Assembly (NCBI GenBank): GCA_963829725.1
Contig: CAWHJW010000016.1
Location: 1 to 64,000, forward strand
DNA from: RYN-230 sp963829725
GTDB taxonomy: Bacteria > Actinomycetota > Actinomycetes > Streptosporangiales > Streptosporangiaceae
Direction of reading: 5' to 3'
Length of the DNA: 64,000 bases
In this document: positions 48,040-55,771 of the stretch, piece after piece
Position numbering within the stretch: position 1 is the stretch's first letter
Layout of the letters: each line of letters starts with the position of its first letter
The notes under the pieces: generated by a model
What the model was told of the DNA's origin: nothing
What the model saw: the letters and a program-made list of their open reading frames with translations, nothing else
The model's database searches: none
Program-made: the position numbers and the translations under genes

Positions 48040-48990
48040 ATGGAGCCGCAGCGGGGGTCCCAGGCGACCCTGGAGGATCTGGTTGAGCGCGTCCTCGATA
48101 AGGGGATCGTGCTCAAGCTCGACCTCATCATCGGAGTCGCGGGCATTCCACTGATCGGGATCAGCCTCCAGGCAGCGATCGCCGCGATCGAGACGATGCT
48201 GGAGTACGGGATGATGGAGGCCTGGGACGCAGACTCGCGAGCGCAGGCGGTCGCTGCGGCGCAGCGGCGCGAGCTTGGCCTGGAGCCGGGTGAGCATCCA
48301 GTGCTCGACCTGTATGGGTCATACCATCACGAGCAGGGAATCCTCCGCGTCTGGCGGCCCGGCCGCCTCATCCTCACAGACCGGCGGCTGCTGCTCGTCC
48401 GCCCGGTGCCGCCGGAAGTCCTCTTCGAGACGAGCATCAGCGCGATCGCCGGCATCGGGCGCACCGTGGTCGAGAACGTAGGGCAAGGGCAGCGTGAGAT
48501 CGTCTCGCTTGCGCTGGCGGACGGCACCGTGGCCGCGATCTACACGGCACAGCCAGCCCTCTTGGAGGAGCGCTTGCGAGAGAGGATCCAGCCCCTCGGC
48601 CAGGCGGTCACGGAAATACCTGCCGTCCACACCGAGCGGCTCGATGTGGGTGCTGTGGCTGAAGGCCAGCTGTGGCACCGCTGGGCGCCCGGGGACGGCC
48701 CGGTGATGTGGAAGTCCGGCTGGGCGGTGCTGACGCAGACCGAGCTCACCTGGCAGTCAGACTTGGCGCCCGGTGCGTTGCTGCGCGTGCCGCTCAATGA
48801 GATCCGCGGGCTGGCCATCGAGCGGCGCGAACTCGGGGTTCTCGGGCGGCGCGACGTGCTCGCCGTCACCTACATGGCCACCGGGCACCGCATCGAGACC
48901 CTGTTCGCGGGCCAGGGGATCGACCAGTGGTCGGCGGCGATCCGGCAGGCCGCGCTTGACCCCGGGAGGGACGGCGATGCTCGATCTTGA
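48040..48990 (+). CDS. GvpA/J-family domain fused to two PH-like domains
   Basis: 316 residues. Residues 8-62 (TLEDLVERVLDKGIVLKLDL with IIGVAGIPLIGISLQAAIAA) are a GvpA/J/M-type domain. Two PH/GRAM-like beta-barrels follow, about 95-195 (GRLILTDRRLLLVRPVPPEV) and 205-305 (KSGWAVLTQTELTWQSDLAP with LNEIRGLAIERRELGVLGRR). PH-like domains often bind lipids or proteins, so this protein could dock vesicles to a membrane or partner. The gvpK start lies inside its 3' end. Confidence 0.78.
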   Translation: MEPQRGSQATLEDLVERVLDKGIVLKLDLIIGVAGIPLIGISLQAAIAAIETMLEYGMMEAWDADSRAQAVAAAQRRELGLEPGEHPVLDLYGSYHHEQGILRVWRPGRLILTDRRLLLVRPVPPEVLFETSISAIAGIGRTVVENVGQGQREIVSLALADGTVAAIYTAQPALLEERLRERIQPLGQAVTEIPAVHTERLDVGAVAEGQLWHRWAPGDGPVMWKSGWAVLTQTELTWQSDLAPGALLRVPLNEIRGLAIERRELGVLGRRDVLAVTYMATGHRIETLFAGQGIDQWSAAIRQAALDPGRDGDARS

Positions 48991-49297
48991 GGAGGGCAAC
49001 CTGGGGCAGGGGCTGCTCGCACTGGTCGTCGCGCTACTCGAGGTAGTCAAAGATGCGCTGGTGCATGCGGCACTACGCCGGGTCGAGGGGGGCCGGCTGA
49101 GCGACGCGGAGGTCGAGCGGCTGGGTGACGCGCTGGCTGAACTCGAGGAGGCCGTTGCCCAGATCAAGTCCGAGCACGGGGTCGACGAGGCGGTACAGAG
49201 CGTCCGGGACGACCTCGACCAGGTGGTCAGCAAGCTCATCGATACCATGACCGGCCGGGAACAGTGGCCTGAGATGGAGCGCATCCATGCTCAGTGA
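48977..49297 (+). CDS. gvpK: Gas vesicle protein GvpK
   Basis: 106 residues, NLGQGLLALVVALLEVVKDA through LVHAALRRVEGGRLSDAEVE and DALAELEEAVAQIKSEHGV. This is GvpK, a minor assembly protein. The ATG at 48977 overlaps the preceding gene by 14 bases and the next gene starts 11 bases before its stop, so the three are coupled. Confidence 0.93.
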   Translation: MLDLEEGNLGQGLLALVVALLEVVKDALVHAALRRVEGGRLSDAEVERLGDALAELEEAVAQIKSEHGVDEAVQSVRDDLDQVVSKLIDTMTGREQWPEMERIHAQ

Positions 49298-50282
49298 GCA
49301 TGAGGCCATGCTGCGGGCACAGGGCGCCATCAGCGTCAGCCCGCGTGGCAGCTGGCGCCTGGGCTGGCTGAGCCTCGGGCCATCGACGCTTATCTTCCAG
49401 CAGCCCGGCAGGCGCGGGGCCGTCCAGATCGATCTGGGGAGCATCACGCGACTGGACGTGGAGCGGCGGACGTTCGTCGTGTGCGCCAAGCGCGTCGTCC
49501 GGCTGACGTACCGGCCCTGTGGGGCAGCGCGTCCGCGCTCCTGCTGGCTGATCACGCGGCAGCTGAGCGACTGGGAAGCAGCGCTGAGCTGGCGGGTGGC
49601 GCGGCCCGGGGACGACGCGCCCGGCCGGGCACCGGCCCCTCCGGTGAGCCGTGAACTTGACACGGCGCTGGCCGGACTCGGTGAAACGGCCGGGCTCATC
49701 CTTGACTACCTCGCGCACCGCGGCTACGCGACGACTGGCGAACTGATGACGTTGATCGGCGCGGACACCGAGGATGCCCTGTTCCCCCATCTGCACGAGG
49801 GCTTCCGGCTCGTGGAGTCGGCCCTGGGCGGCCCGGCGATCCGGTACGAAGCCGTGTACTTCGACCGGCGGTCGCGAATGATCAGACAGCAGGCGTGGCG
49901 GGCCGGCCAGATACTGGCCGGTGCTTGGCTGGCATCCCGCGTTCCGGCAGATGTGCTCGTGGAGGGCGGCGAGCTGCTGGTCGTGACGAGCGTGCCGACG
50001 CGGGCCCGCGGCGCACTGCCCACCGCCAGTGTCGACCCGGGCGGCCGCGGACTCGTGGTGCGCGGCGCTGGCGGCCATAACCGCTGGTTCGCCCTGCCGG
50101 AGGAAGCCGTCGGCGAGGCGCAATGCGCCATCGGTGCCACTGGCACCCTCGTCATTCGCGTGCGGCGCAAGGCGGCGGGGACGATTCCCGCGCTGGCGGC
50201 CGCGGCCGGCAGAACGCGGCGGGACCTGGCAGCGCCCGTCCCGGCCGGCGACTTCACTCATAGCCGGCAACTCCAGGGGTGA
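49287..50282 (+). CDS. Three-domain protein: PH-like, helical, Hsp20-like
   Basis: 331 residues. Residues 8-100 (ISVSPRGSWRLGWLSLGPST, ITRLDVERRTFVVC) look PH-like. Residues 130-200 (LILDYLAHRGYATTGELMTL) may be winged helix. Residues 215-295 (DVLVEGGELLVVTSVP, TASVDPGGRGLVVRG, WFALPEEAVGEAQCAIGATG) follow the alpha-crystallin strand pattern, with GTLVIRVRRK as the final strand. It is coupled to gvpK. This arrangement is unfamiliar to me; domain calls rest on pattern only. Confidence 0.6.
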   Translation: MLSEHEAMLRAQGAISVSPRGSWRLGWLSLGPSTLIFQQPGRRGAVQIDLGSITRLDVERRTFVVCAKRVVRLTYRPCGAARPRSCWLITRQLSDWEAALSWRVARPGDDAPGRAPAPPVSRELDTALAGLGETAGLILDYLAHRGYATTGELMTLIGADTEDALFPHLHEGFRLVESALGGPAIRYEAVYFDRRSRMIRQQAWRAGQILAGAWLASRVPADVLVEGGELLVVTSVPTRARGALPTASVDPGGRGLVVRGAGGHNRWFALPEEAVGEAQCAIGATGTLVIRVRRKAAGTIPALAAAAGRTRRDLAAPVPAGDFTHSRQLQG

Positions 50283-50291
50283 TCTGACGAA

Positions 50292-51071
50292 GTGCGTGCC
50301 GCCGCCCTTTACGTTTACTGCATTGTGCCGGCCACCGGCGCGATGCCCGCGCTCTCGTCGCCTGCCCTCGACGGGGGGACGGTTCACGCCGTCCGCCACC
50401 GCGGCCTTGCGGCGCTCGCGCATGTGTGCCCGGCGGTGCCCTACCAGGGAAACGAAGAACAGGTACGCGGCTGGATCGCCGCCCACAACGCGGTCGTCGA
50501 GGAGGCTTGGCAGTGTGCGGAAAGCGTCCTGCCCATGAGCTTCGATGTCATCGTCACCGGTGACGCGGACCGGAGCGCCGAAGCGAACCTCACCTGCTGG
50601 CTCGCGGAACACTACGCGGCACTCTGCGGCCGGCTTGCGTCCCTTCGGGGGCGCGCCGAGGTGGGGGTTCAGGTTCTATGGGATATCGAAAGCCTGAATA
50701 TCTCACGGGTGACCGCGGCGCAGGAGCTTGCGATTCCCGCACGCGGGCGCGAGTACTTTGCCCGCCAGCAGCTCCGGCGGCGCTTCAAAGAAGAGATTGA
50801 ACGCAAATCAGCGGCGGACTGCCGTCGCTACGTAACGAGTCTCACGGCGCTGGCTGACGATGTGCAGGTCAACAAACCACGGCCTGTTAAAGGGAGACAA
50901 ATGGTACTTAATCTCTCGCTGCTTTCCGCCAGGACCGCGATATCGCGCCTGGGGGAGTACCTCGAAGAGGTGAGCCAGGAGCCGGGCGTTGAGGTGCGTT
51001 TCACCGGGCCGTGGCCTCCTTACAGCTTCGCAGGCGGGTTTGGTACCCTTGAGAATAATGACCAGAAGTAA
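50292..51071 (+). CDS. GvpF/L gas vesicle protein (third)
   Basis: 259 residues from a GTG at 50292: LYVYCIVPATGAMPALSSPA, AHNAVVEEAWQCAESVLPMS, and VRFTGPWPPYSFAGGF at the end. The GvpF/L signature is clear, although the usual R/K-rich middle is more divergent than in the other two. It lies 9 bases after the three-domain protein gene. The DNA around 50690-50960 has somewhat lower GC than the neighbouring genes. Confidence 0.88.
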   Translation: MRAAALYVYCIVPATGAMPALSSPALDGGTVHAVRHRGLAALAHVCPAVPYQGNEEQVRGWIAAHNAVVEEAWQCAESVLPMSFDVIVTGDADRSAEANLTCWLAEHYAALCGRLASLRGRAEVGVQVLWDIESLNISRVTAAQELAIPARGREYFARQQLRRRFKEEIERKSAADCRRYVTSLTALADDVQVNKPRPVKGRQMVLNLSLLSARTAISRLGEYLEEVSQEPGVEVRFTGPWPPYSFAGGFGTLENNDQK

Positions 51072-51116
51072 GATGACCACGGGGCAGAGTTAGGAATACC
51101 AACGACAGGGGGGCGC

Positions 51117-51323
51117 ATGCTGCCGATTCCGAGGAGCGACGACATGAAGGGGATGCGCCACGTGCGGGGGGTGATGTCAGTCCCCAGCCTTAATCTTCGC
51201 TGGCAGGGGCGGGTCGAGCGCTCGCGTGAAAGCACAAACATTGCTGCCGCACAGGCGATGCTGCAGGCACACCGCCGGAATCTTACTGCGCGCCGTCGAA
51301 TCGAAGGTGGCTGGCATGGCTAA
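51117..51323 (+). CDS. Small basic protein coupled to the zinc-finger gene
   Basis: 68 residues starting MLPIPRSDDMKGMRHVRGVM, with a GGGGGG ribosome-binding site 5 bases upstream. Its stop overlaps the next start in an ATGGCTAA arrangement, an indication of real translation. No family is recognised. Confidence 0.5.
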   Translation: MLPIPRSDDMKGMRHVRGVMSVPSLNLRWQGRVERSRESTNIAAAQAMLQAHRRNLTARRRIEGGWHG

Positions 51324-51666
51324 GGCACGCGCGGACACAGAAGTTCGCTGCGCATTCTGCCACGGGACGGGGCGTGATCGCTTCGGGATTCTCTCACCGC
51401 CTTCTGCCTGCCAGGTCTGCCTGGGGCGAGGCGTCGTGGACGTGCCCGAGCCGCGGGTGGGCTGCGCCTTCTGCAAGGGATCAGGCGTGCAGCCGCACAC
51501 CCGGCTGACGTGCAGCAGTTGCGGCGGGAGAGGCTTCCAGACGGTCAGGGCACCCAAGGCGGTCTGCCCGCACTGTCATGGCGCGGGGGTGGATCCGGCG
51601 AGCGAGCGCCATATGTCCTGCTCAACGTGCCACGGGGCCGGCTGGGTGCACGACCCTGACGCCTGA
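51316..51666 (+). CDS. DnaJ-type zinc-finger protein with six CxxCxGxG motifs
   Basis: 116 residues from the ATG at 51316. Six knuckles are visible: CAFCHGTG, CQVCLGRG, CAFCKGSG, CSSCGGRG, CPHCHGAG and CSTCHGAG. DnaJ has four, forming two zinc sites; six would make three. The protein has no J-domain and no substrate-binding C-terminus. With the J-domain fused to a GvpF/L in the same locus, it may form a split Hsp40. It ends 197 bases before the convergent gvpA copy. Confidence 0.85.
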   Translation: MAKARADTEVRCAFCHGTGRDRFGILSPPSACQVCLGRGVVDVPEPRVGCAFCKGSGVQPHTRLTCSSCGGRGFQTVRAPKAVCPHCHGAGVDPASERHMSCSTCHGAGWVHDPDA

Positions 51667-51803
51667 TCAGCTTCGTGCCGGACCACCCGCAGCACCGTGC
51701 GCCACGCGCAGCTTGCGCAATGAGAAATGAAGGGTGCCTTCGGTCAGCGCGGTGATCCGCTGCCTGCGGCTGGCCGGAGGACCGGAAATGCCAGGCATGA
51801 CGC

Positions 51804-51846
51804 GGGGCCCGGCGGATAGGGAGGTTCTCCCTATCCGCCGGGCCCC
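51804..51846. terminator. Bidirectional terminator hairpin between convergent genes
   Basis: A perfect 20-base stem (51804-51823 and 51827-51846, arms beginning GGGGCCCGGCGGATAGG) with a GTT loop, between the zinc-finger gene on the plus strand and gvpA copy 2 on the minus strand. This is the strongest hairpin I found in the window. Confidence 0.85.
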
Positions 51847-51849
51847 AAT

Positions 51850-52187
51850 GCGGGACGAGGCTGTTATGCCTCTGCCGCCGTGGCGGTCAGGCCGACTGCC
51901 TCGGCGTACTTCAGGTACGTCTCCACCGACGCCACCACGATCCGGGCCTCGATGGCCAGGAGCTCGATACCGACCAGGGACACACGCACCCACGCATCGA
52001 TAACAATGCCCTTGTCCAGAATCCGGTCCACGACCTCTACCAGGCTCGAAGACCCAATCGCCTTCTCTACCGCCATCGGAACTCCCCCCGTCATTTTGCC
52101 TCGACCACGCCTGACCCCGAAAACACGGCGTCTTCTAGGCAGCGAAGTCTTTGGTGTCTATAACCGGATGAGCGGCCCGCAAACCAC
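51850..52187 (-). repeat. Inverted repeat, left arm (gvpA copy 2 with leader)
   Basis: Reversed, it matches 53209-53545 almost perfectly; one base is added in the leader (CACCAAAG against CACAAAG). It includes gvpA, its ribosome-binding site and about 110 bases of leader. Confidence 0.9.
51864..52076 (-). CDS. gvpA: Gas vesicle structural protein GvpA (copy 2)
   Basis: 70 residues, the same protein as the other two copies. The start is placed at MAVEKAIG (52076) after GGGGGGAG; the frame opens six codons upstream at an ATG in the same context. It faces away from copy 3, the two being carried by an inverted repeat. Confidence 0.94.
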   Translation of the reverse strand: MAVEKAIGSSSLVEVVDRILDKGIVIDAWVRVSLVGIELLAIEARIVVASVETYLKYAEAVGLTATAAEA

Positions 52188-52425
52188 CATCTGGCCCAAG
52201 TCCGGCCTTAAGTGGCTTCCGCTTTCACACCTTTTGGGCCATAGGCGCGGCCCGGTGCCACTGGCGGGGAATCGACCCTGATGTGGAAAACAAGTCAGTA
52301 CGGGTATGAATGACTCAGGACCTGCCTAATCCCAGGCGGCGGGGTGCCCGCCGCCTGGTGCGGCGTATGCTCCTTGTTGCAGGGGTAGGTCACGAACCCA
52401 ACCGGATCCTGAGCAGAAAGCGCAT

Positions 52426-53037
52426 ATGGGCACAAAACGCTCTCTTATCTACATCCCGGTGTTGCACAGTCCCGCGGATATGGGCTCGCTCGCCAGCAGC
52501 CTGTCACCGTCAGACGAGTACAGCGTGCAGGTCGCGGGGTATTGGGAGCGGGTCGAGGCCGAGTTCCATGGCATGCACCGGGCTTGGCAGGGGGTTCACG
52601 TATACCAGGACGGACTCCCGGATGCGAGAGAAGATATCGTCGCCCGGATCGTCGCCGATGTCGACAGTCCTAACTACCGGCTCCTGCGCTGGCTGGCCGG
52701 CCAGGGAGCCTTCGTGATCGGCACGGAGGATCCGGTGCTTCTGCAAGAGGAGTACGAACTGTTGCGGGCGAGCGTGGCCGATGATGCGGCGCGGCGCGTC
52801 TACGCGGCCCGCGCGGCTAGTCTCCTGGAGGCACGAGATCGCTATATCGCAGCCAGGATCGATGCCACCCTGCCCGCTGGCGGGACAGGCGTTCTTTTCA
52901 TCGGCCTGCAGCACGAGGCGACTCGGGCGCTGCCGCCGGACTTCGTGCTCACCAGCTTGCGCTGCTGCCAGGAGCTTCTTCCGGCCATCGCGGCGAGCAT
53001 GGCAGCCCGGCGGGCGGCTGGAGGCCGGCCGGGGTAG
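52426..53037 (+). CDS. Unknown protein between the two inverted gvpA copies
   Basis: 203 residues. SLIYIPVLHSPADMGSLASS is at the N-terminus and RDRYIAARIDATLPAGGTGV with LFIGLQHEATRALPPDFVL near the C-terminus. The last part recalls the RNxxxAxxIxxLL...VGAxH pattern of TraB/ChaN-like proteins, but this is only a resemblance. The gene lies inside the 1-kb segment flanked by the gvpA inverted repeats. A role in vesicle regulation is possible but not supported by a motif. Confidence 0.6.
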   Translation: MGTKRSLIYIPVLHSPADMGSLASSLSPSDEYSVQVAGYWERVEAEFHGMHRAWQGVHVYQDGLPDAREDIVARIVADVDSPNYRLLRWLAGQGAFVIGTEDPVLLQEEYELLRASVADDAARRVYAARAASLLEARDRYIAARIDATLPAGGTGVLFIGLQHEATRALPPDFVLTSLRCCQELLPAIAASMAARRAAGGRPG

Positions 53038-53208
53038 GACGATGCCCGCAACGGAGCGGGGCTGCGCCGCCACAAAGCCCGGGGCACAAACCAGCCATTG
53101 TCGATGACAAGCCGTAACTCAGACATTAGGGTCACGAGCTGCGGCTTAAGTACTAATCAGCCGTACTTGGGTCAACAGTCGTATATTGCGAAGGCTTAGC
53201 GTCGGGGA

Positions 53209-53545
53209 GTGGTTTGCGGGCCGCTCATCCGGTTATAGACACAAAGACTTCGCTGCCTAGAAGACGCCGTGTTTTCGGGGTCAGGCGTGGTCGAGGCAAA
53301 ATGACGGGGGGAGTTCCGATGGCGGTAGAGAAGGCGATTGGGTCTTCGAGCCTGGTAGAGGTCGTGGACCGGATTCTGGACAAGGGCATTGTTATCGATG
53401 CGTGGGTGCGTGTGTCCCTGGTCGGTATCGAGCTCCTGGCCATCGAGGCCCGGATCGTGGTGGCGTCGGTGGAGACGTACCTGAAGTACGCCGAGGCAGT
53501 CGGCCTGACCGCCACGGCGGCAGAGGCATAACAGCCTCGTCCCGC
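53209..53545 (+). repeat. Inverted repeat, right arm (gvpA copy 3 with leader)
   Basis: Mirror copy of 51850-52187. Homologous recombination between the arms would invert the intervening 1 kb. Confidence 0.9.
53319..53531 (+). CDS. gvpA: Gas vesicle structural protein GvpA (copy 3)
   Basis: 70 residues, identical in protein sequence to copies 1 and 2, with the same GGGGGGAG ribosome-binding site. It heads the second gvpA - coiled coil - gvpN unit. Confidence 0.95.
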   Translation: MAVEKAIGSSSLVEVVDRILDKGIVIDAWVRVSLVGIELLAIEARIVVASVETYLKYAEAVGLTATAAEA

Positions 53546-53585
53546 GTCGGGGCCCGGGGATTGGGGAATGCTCGGTCAGCGGCTG

Positions 53586-53611
53586 GGCTGGCTGGCTGGC
53601 TGGCTGGCTGG
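53586..53611 (+). repeat. GGCT tetranucleotide tandem repeat
   Basis: Six GGCT units plus GG, in the gap between gvpA copy 3 and the second coiled-coil gene. It could vary in length by slippage and alter spacing of the leader of the downstream gene. Confidence 0.85.
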
Positions 53612-53803
53612 TGTCGTGCCCGGTGGCGTTCTTTTACCTGGGTGGGCCTGGTTCTTCCTATCACCTGGGCCCCGCAGCGGGTTGTGCAGTGGCTTCCTGG
53701 AGCGGTGGCGGAGGATTATGCCATGCGGTATGCGGGAAGCCGGAGGGCATCGATCGTGCGGGCTGGCTGGTGGCTGGCTTCGCGCTTACGGGGGGATTGG
53801 CAG

Positions 53804-54433
53804 ATGGCGCTCCTAGAGGAAATGCAGCTGCTCGTGAATGACCTTGAGGTGGCGTTGACGCGCCGCACAGGGGCTGAGCGTGAGCGGCAGGAGGTCGCGG
53901 CGGAGGATGCCCGTGAGCGGGTGGCGGGTGAGCGTGAGCGGCTGGATGCCGCGGCGGAGGACGCGCGTGAGCGGGCCGTGGGTGAGCGTGAGCGGCTGGA
54001 TGCCGCGGCGGAGGACGCGCGTGAGCGGGCCGCGGACATGACCGAGCGGGTGGCGGGTGAGCGTGAGCGGCTGGATGCCGCGGCGGAGGACGCGCGTGAG
54101 CGGGCCGCGGACATGAGCGAGCGGGTGGCGGTTTCCGCGCAGGACGCCCGTGAGCGGGTGACGGACATAGCCAGCAGGCAGGTCGAGGTCGCGCAGGCGC
54201 TGGAGGAGTTCCACACCGAGCGCCTGACGCAGGCCGCGGAGGATGCCCGGGAACGGGCCGCGTTCGAGCGTGAGCGGCAGGAGACCGCCGCCCACGATGC
54301 CCGGGAACGGGCCATGGGCGAGCGTGACCGGCGGGCGGCCGCCGACGAGGATGCCCGTGAGCGGGCCGCGGAGATACTCGCACTCGAGGGGATCTGGTCC
54401 GGCCACCTCACCATCATGGGGAGCGGTCGATGA
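53804..54433 (+). CDS. Coiled-coil gas vesicle-locus protein (second copy)
   Basis: 209 residues from the ATG at 53804 (GGGGGA upstream). The first ten residues match the 40033 protein except one. Most of the rest is an 18-residue repeat, GERERLDAAAEDARERAV and close variants, with ERVAxSAQDARERV spacers; these make a long charged helix. It lacks the KPAAA tail and winged helix of copy 1 and ends after LALEGIWSGHLTIMGSGR. The stop overlaps the gvpN start (ATGA). It may coat or brace vesicles as GvpC does, which is inference. Confidence 0.7.
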   Translation: MALLEEMQLLVNDLEVALTRRTGAERERQEVAAEDARERVAGERERLDAAAEDARERAVGERERLDAAAEDARERAADMTERVAGERERLDAAAEDARERAADMSERVAVSAQDARERVTDIASRQVEVAQALEEFHTERLTQAAEDARERAAFERERQETAAHDARERAMGERDRRAAADEDARERAAEILALEGIWSGHLTIMGSGR

Positions 54434-55449
54434 CTACCCAGGAAATGAGTACCCAGGTAATCCGGACCCCGGCCGAGGTCTATGCAGTGGATGGTGCTGG
54501 TACTTCGGTGATCAAGGCGACTCCGCGGCCTGATTTTGTGGAGACTCCTTATGTCTCGGAGGTTAGTGAGCGGGCGCTGGGGTATGTGCAGGCGGGTTTT
54601 CCTGTGCATTTCCGTGGTCCGTCTGGGGTGGGGAAGACGACGCTGGCTTTGCATGTGGCGCACCGGCTTGGGCGGCCGGTGATGCTGATGGTGGGTGATG
54701 ATGAGTTCGGGAGTTCCGATCTTGTCGGGTCGCAGGCGGGTTACCGGCGGCGGCGGGTGGTGGATAACTTCATCCAGTCGGTGCGGAAGACCGAGGATGA
54801 TGTGGCGCCGCGGTGGGTGGATAACCGGCTGACGGTCGCCTGCCGTGAGGGGCTGACTCTGGTGTATGACGAGTTCACCAGGTCGCGGCCGGAGGCGAAC
54901 AATGCGCTGCTGTCGGTGCTGGAGGAGGGGGTGCTGGTGCTTCCGGCGCGGCAGCGGGGCGGGACGGATTACCTGCGGGTGCATCCGGATTTCGTGGCGA
55001 TTTTCACGAGTAACCCGGTCGAGTATGCCGGGGTGCATCAGGCACAGGATGCTCTTTTCGAGCGGATTGTGACGATCGACCTGGATTCCTTTGATGAGGG
55101 GAGTGAGGTGGCGATCGTGCGGGCCCGGTCGGGGTTGCCGGAGGCGGACGCGCTGAGCATCGTGCGGCTGGTGCACGCGTGCCGGGAGGCGCTGGGGGGC
55201 ACTGACCGGCATACGGTGCGCAGTGCGATCGTGATCGCGCGTGTGGTGGCGCAGCAAGGGGCGCAGGCGCGGGCGGGGAATGTGGTGTTTGAGCAGGCTT
55301 GCCAGGATGTGCTGTCCAGTGAGGCGGGCCGGCGTGGCTGGGATGGGATGACGCCGGGTATGGTCCGGGCGCGGGTGCTGGAGCTGGTGCGTGAGCATGC
55401 GGGCGGTCCGGCGGGGCGGGGCCGGGTAGCCCGCGCGGCGCGGGCATGA
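54430..55449 (+). CDS. gvpN: Gas vesicle AAA ATPase GvpN (copy 2, full length)
   Basis: 339 residues. From AVDGAGTSVIK onward it is identical to copy 1; the first 19 residues (MTTQEMSTQVIRTPAEVY) are extra. Walker A is GPSGVGKTT near residue 63. The ATG overlaps the coiled-coil stop and the stop overlaps the 100-aa gene, so it has the intact translational coupling that copy 1 has lost upstream. Confidence 0.94.
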   Translation: MTTQEMSTQVIRTPAEVYAVDGAGTSVIKATPRPDFVETPYVSEVSERALGYVQAGFPVHFRGPSGVGKTTLALHVAHRLGRPVMLMVGDDEFGSSDLVGSQAGYRRRRVVDNFIQSVRKTEDDVAPRWVDNRLTVACREGLTLVYDEFTRSRPEANNALLSVLEEGVLVLPARQRGGTDYLRVHPDFVAIFTSNPVEYAGVHQAQDALFERIVTIDLDSFDEGSEVAIVRARSGLPEADALSIVRLVHACREALGGTDRHTVRSAIVIARVVAQQGAQARAGNVVFEQACQDVLSSEAGRRGWDGMTPGMVRARVLELVREHAGGPAGRGRVARAARA

Positions 55450-55771
55450 GGCTGGCGGGGGTGCCGCGGACGGTCGCGGATGTCCGGACCGCGCGGAGCA
55501 TGCCGGCGCGGTCCGGGCCGGGCGGTGAGCAGGACGCCTATGCCGTGCTGGGCCAGCTGGCCAGGGAGAGGCGCCGGCTGCTGCAAGAGCAGGAACTGTG
55601 GCAGCGCAAGCTCGAGCGGATCACCAGGCGGCTGGCCGAGATCGATGCGCAGGCCGGACGGCTCAGCCGGCTCGTGCCGCCGGCGCACGACGGGCCGGCC
55701 CCCCGTCCCCGCCGGCAGCGCTGGCAGGAGATCGAATTCCCGTACTGAACACACGCACACACGAGGAGAGG
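54474..55771 (+). repeat. 1.3-kb direct repeat, copy 2
   Basis: Mate of 41116-42413, 13,358 bases away on the same strand. Recombination between the copies would delete or amplify most of the gas vesicle locus. Confidence 0.9.
55446..55748 (+). CDS. Small coiled-coil protein of the gvp locus (copy 2)
   Basis: 100 residues, identical to the protein at 42088. It is not followed by an Hsp20 gene; the repeat ends just after its stop and an AT-rich gap of about 540 bases follows. Confidence 0.75.
   Translation: MRLAGVPRTVADVRTARSMPARSGPGGEQDAYAVLGQLARERRRLLQEQELWQRKLERITRRLAEIDAQAGRLSRLVPPAHDGPAPRPRRQRWQEIEFPY

Noticed and set aside
53661..55398. Long Arg/Pro/His-rich frames on the minus strand opposite gvpN and the coiled-coil gene
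   Set aside because: They mirror the repeats of well-supported plus-strand genes and occur identically opposite both gvpN copies.
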